From positions 238,551-302,550 of the forward strand of contig NZ_JACHEB010000008.1 in assembly GCF_014201335.1 (NCBI RefSeq): a stretch of DNA of 64,000 bases, written 5' to 3'. The notes below the pieces were generated by a model that ran no database searches, was not told the DNA's origin, and saw only the letters and a program-made list of their open reading frames with translations. A program made the position numbers and the translations under genes. This document shows positions 16,768 to 25,780 of this stretch, one piece after another; positions within the stretch are counted from its first letter, which is position 1, and every line of letters begins with the position of its first letter. Origin of the DNA: Tunturiibacter gelidiferens (lineage in GTDB: Bacteria; Acidobacteriota; Terriglobia; Terriglobales; Acidobacteriaceae).

Positions 16768-17757
16768 ATGAAATTTGTGACTCACAAGACTTTGGTTTTG
16801 GCCTTCGCTTTGAGTCGAATGAGCTCCTCGACGACGTTCGGTCTTACCCACGCCGCACAAGCTACCTCTACTGCGCACGAATCGATTCAGACGCCTGTAA
16901 AGAGTGTAACTCCTACCGACGTGATGATGACCGACGCAGAGAAGACCGACAACCGTCCACTACCGAATATCGATGTGCTGATGCATGCGGTGGAGGCGAA
17001 CCAGAGAGCAGCGGAAACAATCGAGAAGGACTATCTATACCGATCGATGTGGACGCTAAAGGAACTCGACGGGCACGGAGGCGTCAAGAAGACTGAGACT
17101 GAAGAATATGACGTCTTCTGGATAGAAGGAGTTCCCGTGCATCGTTTGATGAAGAAGAGCGGAAAAGAGCTGAGCGCTGAGGATCAAAAAAAGGAAAGCG
17201 AGCGGATAGACAAAGAGATAGTGAAGGTAAAGGAGAAACGCAGGAAAGCGGACGAGAAGGGAAAAGAGACCGGGCCACATGGCGAAGAGGAAGTTACCGT
17301 CTCGCGACTACTGGAGTTAGGCCGCTTTACAAATGCACGACGCGTCGAATGGAATGGGAGAGACACTATCGCCGTGGACTTTGCAGGCGATCCGAATGCA
17401 AAAACCAAGACCCGGTTCGAGGAGGTCATTCGGGACATGGCGGGCACGGCGTGGGTCGACGAACAGGACCGCACGCTGGTAAAGGCCCAAGGCCATTTTT
17501 TAAATAGCTTCAAAATCGGCGGCGGTCTGGTGGTGAACATTCAGAAGGGGACCAGTTTCTCCATGGAGCAGCGCAAGGTGAACAACGAAGTCTGGTTGCC
17601 AGCGATGGTCGAGGGGCAAGGGGACGCCAGAACACTTCTGTTCTTCAATTTGCATGGGAGCGTGCAGGGGGTGGAGTCGGACTATCGAAAGTTCAAAGCG
17701 ACTTCGACCATTGTACCGGTAGAAAGCACAGTCCCATCCACTCCGCCAACAAAATGA
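16768..17757 (+). CDS. Secreted LolA-like (outer-membrane lipoprotein-sorting type) protein
   Basis: From ATG 16768 the product is 329 residues with an N-terminal signal peptide (KFVTHKTLVLAFALS) and a mature part rich in charged residues. It includes a Lys/Glu-rich helical stretch near 130-170 and a beta-rich C-terminal half (WVDEQDRTLVKAQGHF, VNIQKGTSFSMEQRKVNNEVWLPAM). The latter pattern resembles the LolA/LolB-like fold found in acidobacterial periplasmic proteins. An in-frame upstream start at 16684 would put 28 residues before the signal and is unlikely. It diverges from the methyltransferase gene and converges with the cold-shock gene. Function unknown. Confidence 0.6.
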   Translation: MKFVTHKTLVLAFALSRMSSSTTFGLTHAAQATSTAHESIQTPVKSVTPTDVMMTDAEKTDNRPLPNIDVLMHAVEANQRAAETIEKDYLYRSMWTLKELDGHGGVKKTETEEYDVFWIEGVPVHRLMKKSGKELSAEDQKKESERIDKEIVKVKEKRRKADEKGKETGPHGEEEVTVSRLLELGRFTNARRVEWNGRDTIAVDFAGDPNAKTKTRFEEVIRDMAGTAWVDEQDRTLVKAQGHFLNSFKIGGGLVVNIQKGTSFSMEQRKVNNEVWLPAMVEGQGDARTLLFFNLHGSVQGVESDYRKFKATSTIVPVESTVPSTPPTK

Positions 17758-17865
17758 CATCCTCGTCAAGGTCGGTCGAGCGGAGGCTTCAGAAACGCGC
17801 AAAGGGATAGCAACCGCCATCCCTTCCGCAAAACTTGATTATTGCTGTAGTCGTAGTGCTAAAGA

Positions 17866-18066
17866 CTAGAGAGGCTGAACGTCAGACGCCTGCCAACCCT
17901 TGGGTCCCTTTACCACGTTGAACTGTACAGCCTGGCCCTCTTGAAGGCTCTTGAAACCGTTCGAATTGATCGCCGAGTAGTGTACGAATACATCCTCGCC
18001 GTTCTGACGGCTGATAAAGCCAAACCCCTTGGCATCGTTAAACCACTTAACTGTTCCTTGTTCCAT
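17866..18066 (-). CDS. Cold-shock domain protein
   Basis: The 66-residue protein is a single CSD with both nucleic-acid motifs: RNP1 KGFGFISR and RNP2 VFVHYSAI. These proteins bind single-stranded RNA/DNA and melt mRNA structure. The start is MEQGTVKWFN, the standard family opening. The upstream region to 18320 is long (253 bases) and AT-rich, as is usual for cold-shock genes with structured 5' leaders; GTGTG and CACAC arms around 18163-18180 could form a small hairpin in it. Which paralog (CspA, CspC, CspE) it represents cannot be said. Confidence 0.96.
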   Translation of the reverse strand: MEQGTVKWFNDAKGFGFISRQNGEDVFVHYSAINSNGFKSLQEGQAVQFNVVKGPKGWQASDVQPL

Positions 18067-18319
18067 GTTCGCTATTTCCTTATTGCTATTGAATTTGCCG
18101 CTAGATCCAAATCGGGGTTCGTACAGTACGAGCTTTGCAGAAATCCAATCTGTTTCAAACGATGTGTGAAGGTTAGCACACTTGGCATTTTTTTTTTACT
18201 TAATCTCCTAAATAGTTAGAGTCGCACTATTTATGGTGCAACAAATGTGAATTACCGCTTAGAAACGAGGATTTCAAGCCCAGTTGGATTCGACAAACGT
18301 ACTCCGAGGATGTTAGGTA

Positions 18320-19126
18320 TCACGCAAGCTGATGCTTTAGGTGCGAGCGGACAATCTCTTCGGCCTGGAGGAGAACCTCGTCGAGAGTCATCGCGGTAGA
18401 GTCGAGGATAACTGCGTCGGCGGCAGGCCTGAGGGGGGACTCGGCCCGGTTGCGATCGCGATAGTCGCGATCTTTCAGCTCACGGAGAATGGCTTCTTCC
18501 GCCAGTCGTCGCTGTTCTGCCGTCATTGGATCTGGTGATTGGCGCGCCGAGTTTTGCTCCTGGGTGGGTTCGAAAGCACGCGAGCGCGGAGCGGCTTGGC
18601 GGTATCGGCGGCTACCGCGAACCTCGGGAGCAGCGTCGAGGAATATCTTGACCTCTGCGTCCGGGAAAACGGCGGTGCCGATGTCGCGGCCCTCCATAAC
18701 GACTCCGCCGCCTTCGCCCAGAGTGCGCTGCTGCTGGACCATCCAAGCGCGAAGGTGCGGATGGACGGATATCTTGGAAGCGGCGGAAGTAACGTCTGTC
18801 TCGCGGATGCGGCGGGAGACGTCCATGCCGTCGAGCAGGACCCGATTACCGTCTAGTTGAGGCTCGAGGGTAATGCGGGTTTGGGCGGCGAGAGCCATCA
18901 GGGGAGCTTCTTCATCAAAGTCGTAGTCATTCTCGATCGCCTTTAGGGCAAGAGCGCGATACATGGCTCCGGTCTCGAGATTAAGGAAACCGAAGCGACG
19001 GGCCAGGTGAGCAGCAAGGGTGCTCTTGCCGGCTCCCGCAGGCCCGTCGATGGCGATAATGGGGCGCTCGCGTTTTTTTGTTTCAGGCTGTGATGTATAG
19101 GCAGAGTCTTCGTGCGGCTGGGTCAT
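18320..19126 (-). CDS. cmk: Cytidylate kinase
   Basis: The 268-residue enzyme phosphorylates CMP/dCMP with ATP. The P-loop GPAGAGKST is at residues 28-36, followed by LNLETGAMYRALAL (nucleotide-binding Tyr-Arg region), VVMEGRDIGTAVFPDA and a C-terminal LKDRDYRDRNRAESPL signature with conserved arginines. About 20 extra residues precede the P-loop region, and an insert near 183-203 (SRAFEPTQEQNSARQSPD) lengthens the lid. It is five bases after the stop of the winged-helix gene on the same strand, so the two are probably cotranscribed. Confidence 0.95.
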   Translation of the reverse strand: MTQPHEDSAYTSQPETKKRERPIIAIDGPAGAGKSTLAAHLARRFGFLNLETGAMYRALALKAIENDYDFDEEAPLMALAAQTRITLEPQLDGNRVLLDGMDVSRRIRETDVTSAASKISVHPHLRAWMVQQQRTLGEGGGVVMEGRDIGTAVFPDAEVKIFLDAAPEVRGSRRYRQAAPRSRAFEPTQEQNSARQSPDPMTAEQRRLAEEAILRELKDRDYRDRNRAESPLRPAADAVILDSTAMTLDEVLLQAEEIVRSHLKHQLA

Positions 19127-19131
19127 CCGGC

Positions 19132-21384
19132 CTATTCCCCTTCACGTTTGAACTTGCGTGCGGGAGGTCGATTGCCGAAGGGCTTTTTATTCCCCTTGAA
19201 TTTGTCGAAAGTGCTAGCAGGTTTGCCGGTGCCAGCCGCAGATTTTCCGTAGGCTTTCTTGCCAGCGAAACCGCCATCTGCCGATTTTCCAGCATAACCT
19301 ACGTTGGATTTACCGTAGGGCTTTTTTGCACCCAATCCTCCGCTGGATTTACCTGCATAGCCGCCACTTGGCCTCGGAGAGTAGTCGCCGGAGTTTTCGC
19401 GACGCGCTGGCCGGTCGGCAGAGGGACGAGGAGTCCGTGGAGCGTCGAACTTACGGTAAGGGGGGCCGCCGGGCCGACCTGCTGCGCCTTCGCTGCGCTC
19501 CCCGCTACTCTTACGATCGAGGGGCTTACCGCCAAAGCGAGAAGGTCCTGCCGCTTCATCCCGACGGACAAAGGATTTGCGTGGCGCGAAGCCGTTGGTG
19601 CGGTCGCCGCCGTCGGGACTGCGCTGTGGGCGGGCGGAGAAATTTCCCGCCTTACGCGGACCACTGAAGCCAGCTTTGGCTGATCTGTCTCCAAAGGTAC
19701 GGCGTGCAGGGCGGCTGTCCGCAGAGTTGCCCTCCGGCCTGGGAGTGAACTCGCGACGAGACGGGCGCCTCTCGCTGTCGTCGCGGCCAAAGCTGGGTTT
19801 GCCAACGAAACCTTCACGATCGCGGCCTGAGGTGCTTGGCTTGGAGAACGTTTTACGAGGACGGTCGTTGCTGCCCACCGGGGCATCGGCGTCGGGTCGC
19901 GGGGTGAATTCGCGCCGCGGCGAACGGCTGTCAGCGGTGCTTTCGCTGCGGCGGAACGTCGGGCGATCCTGACCAAAGGAGGGTCTGTCCTTGCCGAAAG
20001 ATGGCCGGTTACCTGCGAAGCGGGGTTTGTCGCCGAAGGTTGGCTTCGATCCGAACGCCGGTTTGGAGCCAAAAGAAGGCCGTTTTCCTGCTCTGTCAAA
20101 ACTGGACTTGCGTTCGGCGGCCCGAGACGATGTTCTCAGAGTTGCGCTATCGTCTCCATCTTCTGACTGCGAGGACGACTTCGCTGCTACTCGATCGGCC
20201 TTCTCTTCTTCCCAGGGCTTGGTGAAGCTCGGTCGATCAGCTCGATTGGATTCGCGGGTAAAGGGACGGCGTTCGCCTGGCGTTGCGGCTCCAGAGTCGC
20301 GACTCGGTTTGCTTACAAATCCCGTGCCAACTTTACGAGGTTTAGGGACGAATTTGGTGATACGACCAGACGTCTCGCCCGTTTCGTTGCTTCCGCCTTC
20401 GACAGCGACGAGAGGGTCAGTATCGGTATCGGCACGGACCGCAACGGCGAGGAATGCAGGAAGCTCGCCAGTAACATGAAGGACCGTGCGGCCGTCTACG
20501 GCGATGGTTTCGAGCTGGCGGGCAGAGATAAGGGCATGGATGACATCGCGGATACGCGAACGAGCTGCGACCGGGGAGAGGAAGGTTTCTATGTCTTCTT
20601 CAGACGCTACGATAGCCTGTCCGAGGTACAGCGAGATGAGGGCTGAGAGTGCCGTAGGTTGTCCGGCGTTGGCTCCCGCTTTGATCTGCTTGGTGAAACG
20701 GGTAGTGGTGAGCTCCCACAGGGTGGGGGCACCGTCAGCTTGCGGAACCGGAATAACTCGGAGGTGCTGCCAGAGTTCGGTCAGTGAGCGGAGTACCGCT
20801 GTCTCAGTGACCTCCTTACCGAGCTGCGTCATGAGGTCATAGGAGCTCATACCGGTGGCATGGTCTTTGGCCCGCTCGGTGAGGAGATTGTATGTGTTCA
20901 GGGCAAGCGGGGAGACCTTGCTGGCTCCGCTTGTTGTCGGCTGCTGCTTCCAGGCCTTGTCGCCGCGGAGGGTGAAGATGTAGGGAAAAGCGAGCGGGGA
21001 CACAATGAAGTCCGGGACTTCACTACCCGTACCGGTAGGCGAACCCAGGAGACTTAGAGGAATCGCGCCACCATCGAGGATAAGCCGCGATAGGAGGCTT
21101 CGGGACTGGTCAATATCTGCCAGGGTCGGAGCAGCGTTCGGAGCTCCTAGGATGGCTTCCACGAACGACGGTGCCGGGGCGGGAAGCTGCGCTGCGCGAG
21201 GGGTAAAGAAAACCAACCCTGAAGTGTTGAGCCAATCGCGCAGCATGTTGATTGTGAGAATGGGATCGGCGTTGTGATGCCAATGCATGAGGCGAGCGGC
21301 GGCGAGCTGGTCAGCCGTGGGGGTGCTTAGGTTGCTCAAGGTGTTGCCTTCCTGTTGCGCCGAGCGGTGCTCGTACGACAACAT
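19132..21384 (-). CDS. Winged-helix protein with long disordered basic FG/KP-rich tail
   Basis: About 750 residues. The N-terminal ~330 residues are ordered, with hydrophobic patterning and likely winged-helix units (YDLMTQLGKEVTETAVLRSL; ALSALISLYLGQAIVASEED), vaguely like AlkZ/YcaQ glycosylase modules. Residues ~350 to the end are almost all Gly, Ser, Lys, Arg, Pro and Phe with short repeats such as KPSFG, RPSFG, KPAFGSKPTFG, RREFTPRP and GYAGKS. This resembles RGG/FG intrinsically disordered nucleic-acid-binding tails. The start is uncertain: TTG at 21414, ATG at 21384, or TTG at 21339 behind AGGAAGG. It is next to cmk. A nucleic-acid-binding or condensate role is inference. Confidence 0.7.
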   Translation of the reverse strand: MLSYEHRSAQQEGNTLSNLSTPTADQLAAARLMHWHHNADPILTINMLRDWLNTSGLVFFTPRAAQLPAPAPSFVEAILGAPNAAPTLADIDQSRSLLSRLILDGGAIPLSLLGSPTGTGSEVPDFIVSPLAFPYIFTLRGDKAWKQQPTTSGASKVSPLALNTYNLLTERAKDHATGMSSYDLMTQLGKEVTETAVLRSLTELWQHLRVIPVPQADGAPTLWELTTTRFTKQIKAGANAGQPTALSALISLYLGQAIVASEEDIETFLSPVAARSRIRDVIHALISARQLETIAVDGRTVLHVTGELPAFLAVAVRADTDTDPLVAVEGGSNETGETSGRITKFVPKPRKVGTGFVSKPSRDSGAATPGERRPFTRESNRADRPSFTKPWEEEKADRVAAKSSSQSEDGDDSATLRTSSRAAERKSSFDRAGKRPSFGSKPAFGSKPTFGDKPRFAGNRPSFGKDRPSFGQDRPTFRRSESTADSRSPRREFTPRPDADAPVGSNDRPRKTFSKPSTSGRDREGFVGKPSFGRDDSERRPSRREFTPRPEGNSADSRPARRTFGDRSAKAGFSGPRKAGNFSARPQRSPDGGDRTNGFAPRKSFVRRDEAAGPSRFGGKPLDRKSSGERSEGAAGRPGGPPYRKFDAPRTPRPSADRPARRENSGDYSPRPSGGYAGKSSGGLGAKKPYGKSNVGYAGKSADGGFAGKKAYGKSAAGTGKPASTFDKFKGNKKPFGNRPPARKFKREGE

Positions 21385-21443
21385 ATCCCTAGCCTGGGCT
21401 AAAGGATGACACAAATTTTCGGATTCAAGCGATGAGCGGCGAG

Positions 21444-21500
21444 ATGCGCTGAAATGCTTTGTATGTCTTTATAAGGATACCGCAAAGCGATAGGTCTGCC
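21444..21500 (-). pseudogene. Remnant of a mutL 3' end
   Basis: On the minus strand this 57-base piece reads GRPIALRY, then a diverged YKDIQ, with a two-base deletion before the equivalent of the mutL terminal AFQRI. It aligns with the last codons of mutL (22818-22876) at roughly 50 of 59 positions. It lies downstream of pstS in the same orientation as mutL, so the pstS gene is bracketed by an intact and a decayed mutL tail. The remaining sequence between 21501 and 21604 is unassigned. Confidence 0.75.
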
Positions 21501-21604
21501 GTCTAAGAGGCAATAGGATCTGCGGTTTCTACCTGCAGACGACGGCAAAGCCGCCGCTTCAGCACCTTCGTCTTTCACGCGGAGAGACGGCCAGAGTGCG
21601 ATCG

Positions 21605-22702
21605 CTAAGGAAGAGGCTGGCCGCCCGCGGTCATCTGCTGGAGCTGTTGCCGATCGTAGCTCTTGACCCCCTCGGGAAGCGGCGCGTAGTTGAGCGTCGC
21701 TGCAGAAGCCTGACCATCCGTGATGACGTATTGGACGAAGTTTCTAAGAGCGGTACGCTTGGCCACGTCGGGACCATCCTTCGGGATGATAAGAAACGTG
21801 AGAGTGGAGATGGGATAAGCGTCTGGAGCTGAAGCCGGAGCGTTGACGATCGACGTCCGCGGGTCTTTTGATAGTTGATCGGAGAACGCGGCAATGGCAG
21901 CCGTGGTGCTGGCGGTGTCGGGCAGAACATATTTGCCGGAAAGATTCTTTACTGCGGCTACAGGGAGCTTGTTTTGCTGGGCGAAAGTGAGCTCAACGTA
22001 CCCGATGGCACCAGGAGTTTGACGAACCTGCGCTGTGACGCCCTCGCTACCCTTGCCGCCGATGCCGACAGGCCAGTCGACTGAGTTACCAACACCAACC
22101 TTCTGCTGCCACTCCGGGCTGACGGCAGCGAGATAGGTAGTAAAGGCGTTGGTCGTGCCGCTGCCGTCCGTGCGATGAGACACAAGGATCTTCGTATTAG
22201 GGAGATTCACGCCGGGATTGTCTTTGACCAGAAGTGGATCGTGCCAGGAAGTGATCTTACCGAGAAAGATGCCGGCAATGGCATCTGACGAGAGTTGCAT
22301 AGGCTTGTCGAGATCGGGTAGCGAGTAGGTGATGCAGACGGGGCCAGCCGACTCGGGAATTTGAATCATCGGCTTCATGCCGTTGAGTTGATCGTCGTTG
22401 AGCGCGGCATCCGAAGCGCCGAAATCGACTGTGCCGTTCTTAACCTGCTGAACGCCGCCCCCAGAACCTATTGACTGATAGTTGATGCGAACATTGGAAT
22501 GCGCGTTGGAGAACGAGGATGTCCATCGGGACATTACCGGGTAGACGAACGTGCTTCCCGCCCCGTTGAGTTCTACGCTCTGACCTTCACTACCGCTGGA
22601 GCTTGATTTGCAACCCGTGAAGACAACAAAAAGTGTGGATGCCAGACAGAGAGCATATCCCGCTCGGAGTCGTACACGGGAGTGATCGGCAGATTTACGC
22701 AA
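21605..22702 (-). CDS. pstS: Phosphate ABC transporter substrate-binding lipoprotein PstS
   Basis: The protein captures phosphate for the PstABC importer. A lipoprotein signal (basic N-terminus, then ASTLFVVFTGC with Cys as lipidation site) leads into the PstS fold: LNGAGSTFVYPVMSRW, YQSIGSGGGVQQVKNGTVDFGASDA, SHRTDGSGTTNAFTTYL and TPGAIGYVEL. These contain the phosphate-binding Ser/Thr/Asp residues. I prefer the TTG at 22702 because GGAGG lies five bases upstream and the signal peptide then has normal length; the frame is open to 22798. No pstC, pstA, pstB or phoU is adjacent, and the gene sits between a mutL end and its decayed copy, suggesting separate arrival. Confidence 0.92.
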   Translation of the reverse strand: MRKSADHSRVRLRAGYALCLASTLFVVFTGCKSSSSGSEGQSVELNGAGSTFVYPVMSRWTSSFSNAHSNVRINYQSIGSGGGVQQVKNGTVDFGASDAALNDDQLNGMKPMIQIPESAGPVCITYSLPDLDKPMQLSSDAIAGIFLGKITSWHDPLLVKDNPGVNLPNTKILVSHRTDGSGTTNAFTTYLAAVSPEWQQKVGVGNSVDWPVGIGGKGSEGVTAQVRQTPGAIGYVELTFAQQNKLPVAAVKNLSGKYVLPDTASTTAAIAAFSDQLSKDPRTSIVNAPASAPDAYPISTLTFLIIPKDGPDVAKRTALRNFVQYVITDGQASAATLNYAPLPEGVKSYDRQQLQQMTAGGQPLP

Positions 22703-22813
22703 AGGATCCTCCACTAGAATGCGGTGTTTGATCTTAGTTTGGTTGCACAAACACAGAAAGCAGGTTGCCGATGGGCCGGATATTCCACGAATATTCACAA
22801 AGTTGCAATTGGC

Positions 22814-24871
22814 TCAAATGCGTTGAAATGCCTTTTGTATGTCCTTGTGGGAATAACGCAACGCGATAGGTCTGCCATGGGGACAAGCTGTGGGGTGTTC
22901 GGTTTTTCCCAGGGCATCGAGCAGCCATTCGATCTTCGAGAGTTCAAGCGGCTGATTGATCTTAATGGCGGCATGGCAGGCAATCGAAGCAGCAATGCGG
23001 CGACGCCGGGCTTCTGAGTTTTCGGTCTGCCGATTCCGGTCAGGGATGGCCAGAATCTCTTCGAGCAGGTGTTCGAGTTCGCGACCTTGGAGACCGACTG
23101 GAGCGGCTTTGACCGCGAGAGTGCGGGGACCAAAGGGTTCAGCTTCAAAACCATTGCGTTCCAACTCTTCGGCAATTTCGGCAAAGGTGATCATCTGCGC
23201 TGGCAGCAAGTCGACGAGGAGCGGCATGAGGAGGCGTTGACGTTGGATCTGTTCGGTATCGCGTTCGTGTAAGACTTTTTCGAACAAAATGCGCTCGTGG
23301 GCCACATGCTGGTCGATGATCCACAGGCCCTCTTCGTTGGTGGCAAGGATAAAGGAGTCTCGAAACTGGCCCAGGGGCTTGAGGGTCGAGAGGGCGGTGA
23401 GTGTATCGGCTTGCTGTGGCGCCGCTGATTCGTAATTTGATTCAGCGTCCGCGGAATCGTAACCGACAGGAATACTGTGTCCGGAAAAGGCAAAGCGACC
23501 CGGAGAGGGTGGGACGATCGGAGCGGCAAGTTCGAAGGTCGGGGACTTTACCGGCTCAGCGGAATGTGGAATATCCCATTGGGCGGTTTCAGAACCATTT
23601 GAGAAATAGCTGGCTCTTTCCCCCTGGACACCCAAAGGCTCAGCGTGACCGTCTTCAAATGTCGTGGGCCGGAAGGTTGCTCCAAAGACCGGCTGAGGGA
23701 TGGCGTCCACGCCATCTGGAGGCCCCGGAAGCGGGCTGACGTCCAGCAGGAGCGAGCTTGACACACCATGCGGGCCATTCTGAAGTGCGTTAACGAAGCT
23801 GGCAGCCGGACGCGCCTGAGTCAGCGTGGTACGAATGCTGTCTCGGACGAAATCATGGACGAAACTTGGCTGGCGGAAGCGCACTTCCGTCTTTGCCGGA
23901 TGAACGTTGACGTCAACTTCTTGCGGCGGCATCTCAAGATAGAGGAGAACCACGGGATAGGAAGTAGGAGGGAGAATGTTGCGGTAAGCCTCCGAGAGTG
24001 CGTGAAGGATGAGTTTGTCGCGGATCAGGCGCTGATTGACAAAGACGTAGATGGAGTTCCGGTTGAGCTTCTGCAACTCGGGTTTGGAGACGAAGCCAGT
24101 AAGACGAAGAAAACCAGGGTCGGGTGCAACGTAGTCCTCTTCGCGCTGCCAGGGAGGGGGCTCGGGCAGACCGATGCGAGTGAAATCGAGTTCGGCCGTC
24201 GTGGGGAGCATATAGTTGCTGGTCTCTCTGCCGAAGATCTGGAAGAGTCGGTCTGCGCTGTTGCCAACAGCAGGCGCGACAAGGAGAGCCTGCGTGGAAG
24301 AGTGAAGCTCAAAGTGTTTTGAGGGATGGACGAGGGCATAATGCGTGACAAGCGCAGCGATGTGCGATAGCTCAGTCTGTTCAGACTTGAGGAATTTGCG
24401 ACGAGCGGGAGTATTGAAGAAGAGATCGCGAAGAGTGATGGTGGTGCCGACTGGAAGGCCAGCATCTTCGACGCGAAGGATATTTCCCCCGGCAATCTCC
24501 ACCAGGGTACCCGAGACCTCTTCCGCGACGCGAGTTTCCAGTTGCACGCGGGAGACACTGGCAATCGAAGGCAGGGCTTCACCACGAAAACCAAGAGTCC
24601 CGATCGAGAGGAGGTCATCTGCATTGCGGAGCTTTGAGGTGGCGTGGCGCTCAAAGGCGAGGAGGGCGTCATCGCGCACCATGCCGTGACCATTGTCGAC
24701 TATTCGAATGAGCTTTCGGCCACCGCCCTCGACCTCAATGCGGATGCGGGTTGCTTGAGCGTCCAGCGAGTTTTCGAGGAGTTCCTTAACCACGGATGCC
24801 GGGCGTTCGACGACTTCACCGGCGGCTATCTGATTCGCCACGAGGTCAGAGAGGATACGGATGCGGCCCAT
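22814..24871 (-). CDS. mutL: DNA mismatch repair protein MutL
   Basis: From ATG 24871 the product is 685 residues and starts MGRIRILSDLVANQIAAGEV, the family start; the upstream open frame is not conserved. The GHKL ATPase part shows VVKELLENSLDA, IVDNGHGM and GTLGFRGEALPSIAS. The C-terminal dimerisation/endonuclease domain carries DQHVAHERILFE (the DQHAX2EX4E site with Ala replaced by Val), ACHAAIK and CPHGRP, as in MutL proteins of bacteria lacking MutH that nick DNA themselves. A Pro/Ser-rich linker joins the halves. mutS is not in the window. Confidence 0.96.
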   Translation of the reverse strand: MGRIRILSDLVANQIAAGEVVERPASVVKELLENSLDAQATRIRIEVEGGGRKLIRIVDNGHGMVRDDALLAFERHATSKLRNADDLLSIGTLGFRGEALPSIASVSRVQLETRVAEEVSGTLVEIAGGNILRVEDAGLPVGTTITLRDLFFNTPARRKFLKSEQTELSHIAALVTHYALVHPSKHFELHSSTQALLVAPAVGNSADRLFQIFGRETSNYMLPTTAELDFTRIGLPEPPPWQREEDYVAPDPGFLRLTGFVSKPELQKLNRNSIYVFVNQRLIRDKLILHALSEAYRNILPPTSYPVVLLYLEMPPQEVDVNVHPAKTEVRFRQPSFVHDFVRDSIRTTLTQARPAASFVNALQNGPHGVSSSLLLDVSPLPGPPDGVDAIPQPVFGATFRPTTFEDGHAEPLGVQGERASYFSNGSETAQWDIPHSAEPVKSPTFELAAPIVPPSPGRFAFSGHSIPVGYDSADAESNYESAAPQQADTLTALSTLKPLGQFRDSFILATNEEGLWIIDQHVAHERILFEKVLHERDTEQIQRQRLLMPLLVDLLPAQMITFAEIAEELERNGFEAEPFGPRTLAVKAAPVGLQGRELEHLLEEILAIPDRNRQTENSEARRRRIAASIACHAAIKINQPLELSKIEWLLDALGKTEHPTACPHGRPIALRYSHKDIQKAFQRI

Positions 24872-25159
24872 GAGATCGATTGTACGAGGATCCGAAGAAA
24901 TTGCTGAATTGCCAAGAGGCCAGAAGCGACCTGCAGGTCGACCACTACTTTTGTTCTTTGTGGGAAATAGATTCTCAGTCAGCATCCAAATGGATAAACG
25001 AATACCACTTTGCCATGCATTCTTTTGCGCATCTCATGTCCCTCGTTCGCCCATCTTCATTAGAAAACCCATTATGAAGGCATTTCCTTCGTCTCCTAAT
25101 TGGCCACCAGAATGCAAGGAATCGCTGCAAGTACTCGTCCTGCAATTCTTAGGAGCCTC

Positions 25160-25684
25160 ATGAAACACAGAACATTGGGACTTTGCGTTCTTGCCTTGGT
25201 TACTCTCGCCATTTCTTCCGTCGCTCACGCCGACACGTTCGATTTCAGTTTCTCGGGTATCCTCTTCTCCGGCTCAGGTACATTCACGGCGACAGAGCAA
25301 GGCGCTACAGACGTTTATGACGTAACTGGCGTCACAGGTGCTGTCCGAGATTGGGCGGGATCTTCGAACATTTCGTCACTTATCGGATTGAACAACTTCA
25401 ACGGCAACGACAACAAGTTGATCTTTCCTGGCGTCGCCTCTAAGTTTTTTGACGCCGCCGGGGTATCTTTTGCTCTCGCCGACGGGGACGTTATAAATCT
25501 GAACGATTCCTGGGGCTCTGAATATGCGGTGATAGGAGCTCCGAAAGGACTATCTCTTCCCGAGGTCGCCACTATCGGCATCGCTAAGAATTCTCCAGTT
25601 CCTGAGCCCAGCAGCCTTGCGCTGTTTGGTACGGGCATCTTTGGTATCGCTGGCGCCATACGCCTCAAGTTGCGCTTTGGCTGA
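25160..25684 (+). CDS. PEP-CTERM sorting domain protein
   Basis: The 174-residue protein has a signal peptide (LGLCVLALVTLAISSVAHA), a beta-rich mature domain starting DTFDFSFSGILFSGSGTF, and the C-terminal tripartite sorting signal: VPEPSSLALFGTG, a hydrophobic helix, then RLKLRFG. Such proteins are processed by exosortase and anchored or exported, often linked to exopolysaccharide. AGGAG lies just before the ATG at 25160. The N-terminal domain is that of short acidobacterial PEP-CTERM proteins with no known function. No exosortase is in the window. A strong terminator follows. Confidence 0.85.
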   Translation: MKHRTLGLCVLALVTLAISSVAHADTFDFSFSGILFSGSGTFTATEQGATDVYDVTGVTGAVRDWAGSSNISSLIGLNNFNGNDNKLIFPGVASKFFDAAGVSFALADGDVINLNDSWGSEYAVIGAPKGLSLPEVATIGIAKNSPVPEPSSLALFGTGIFGIAGAIRLKLRFG

Positions 25685-25706
25685 TTTGCCGGATCTCTGG
25701 CTAGAT

Positions 25707-25743
25707 AAAAAAGCCGCTTCGGAATATCGAAGCGGCTTTTTTT
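25707..25743. terminator. Bidirectional rho-independent terminator
   Basis: GCCGCTTCG (25713-25721) pairs with CGAAGCGGC, flanked by an A-run on the left and a seven-base T-run on the right. It ends the PEP-CTERM gene on the plus strand and serves pyk on the minus strand. Confidence 0.93.
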
Positions 25744-25780
25744 CGTCGAATAGAGTCGAGCCTGGTGGCGTTCTATTCCA

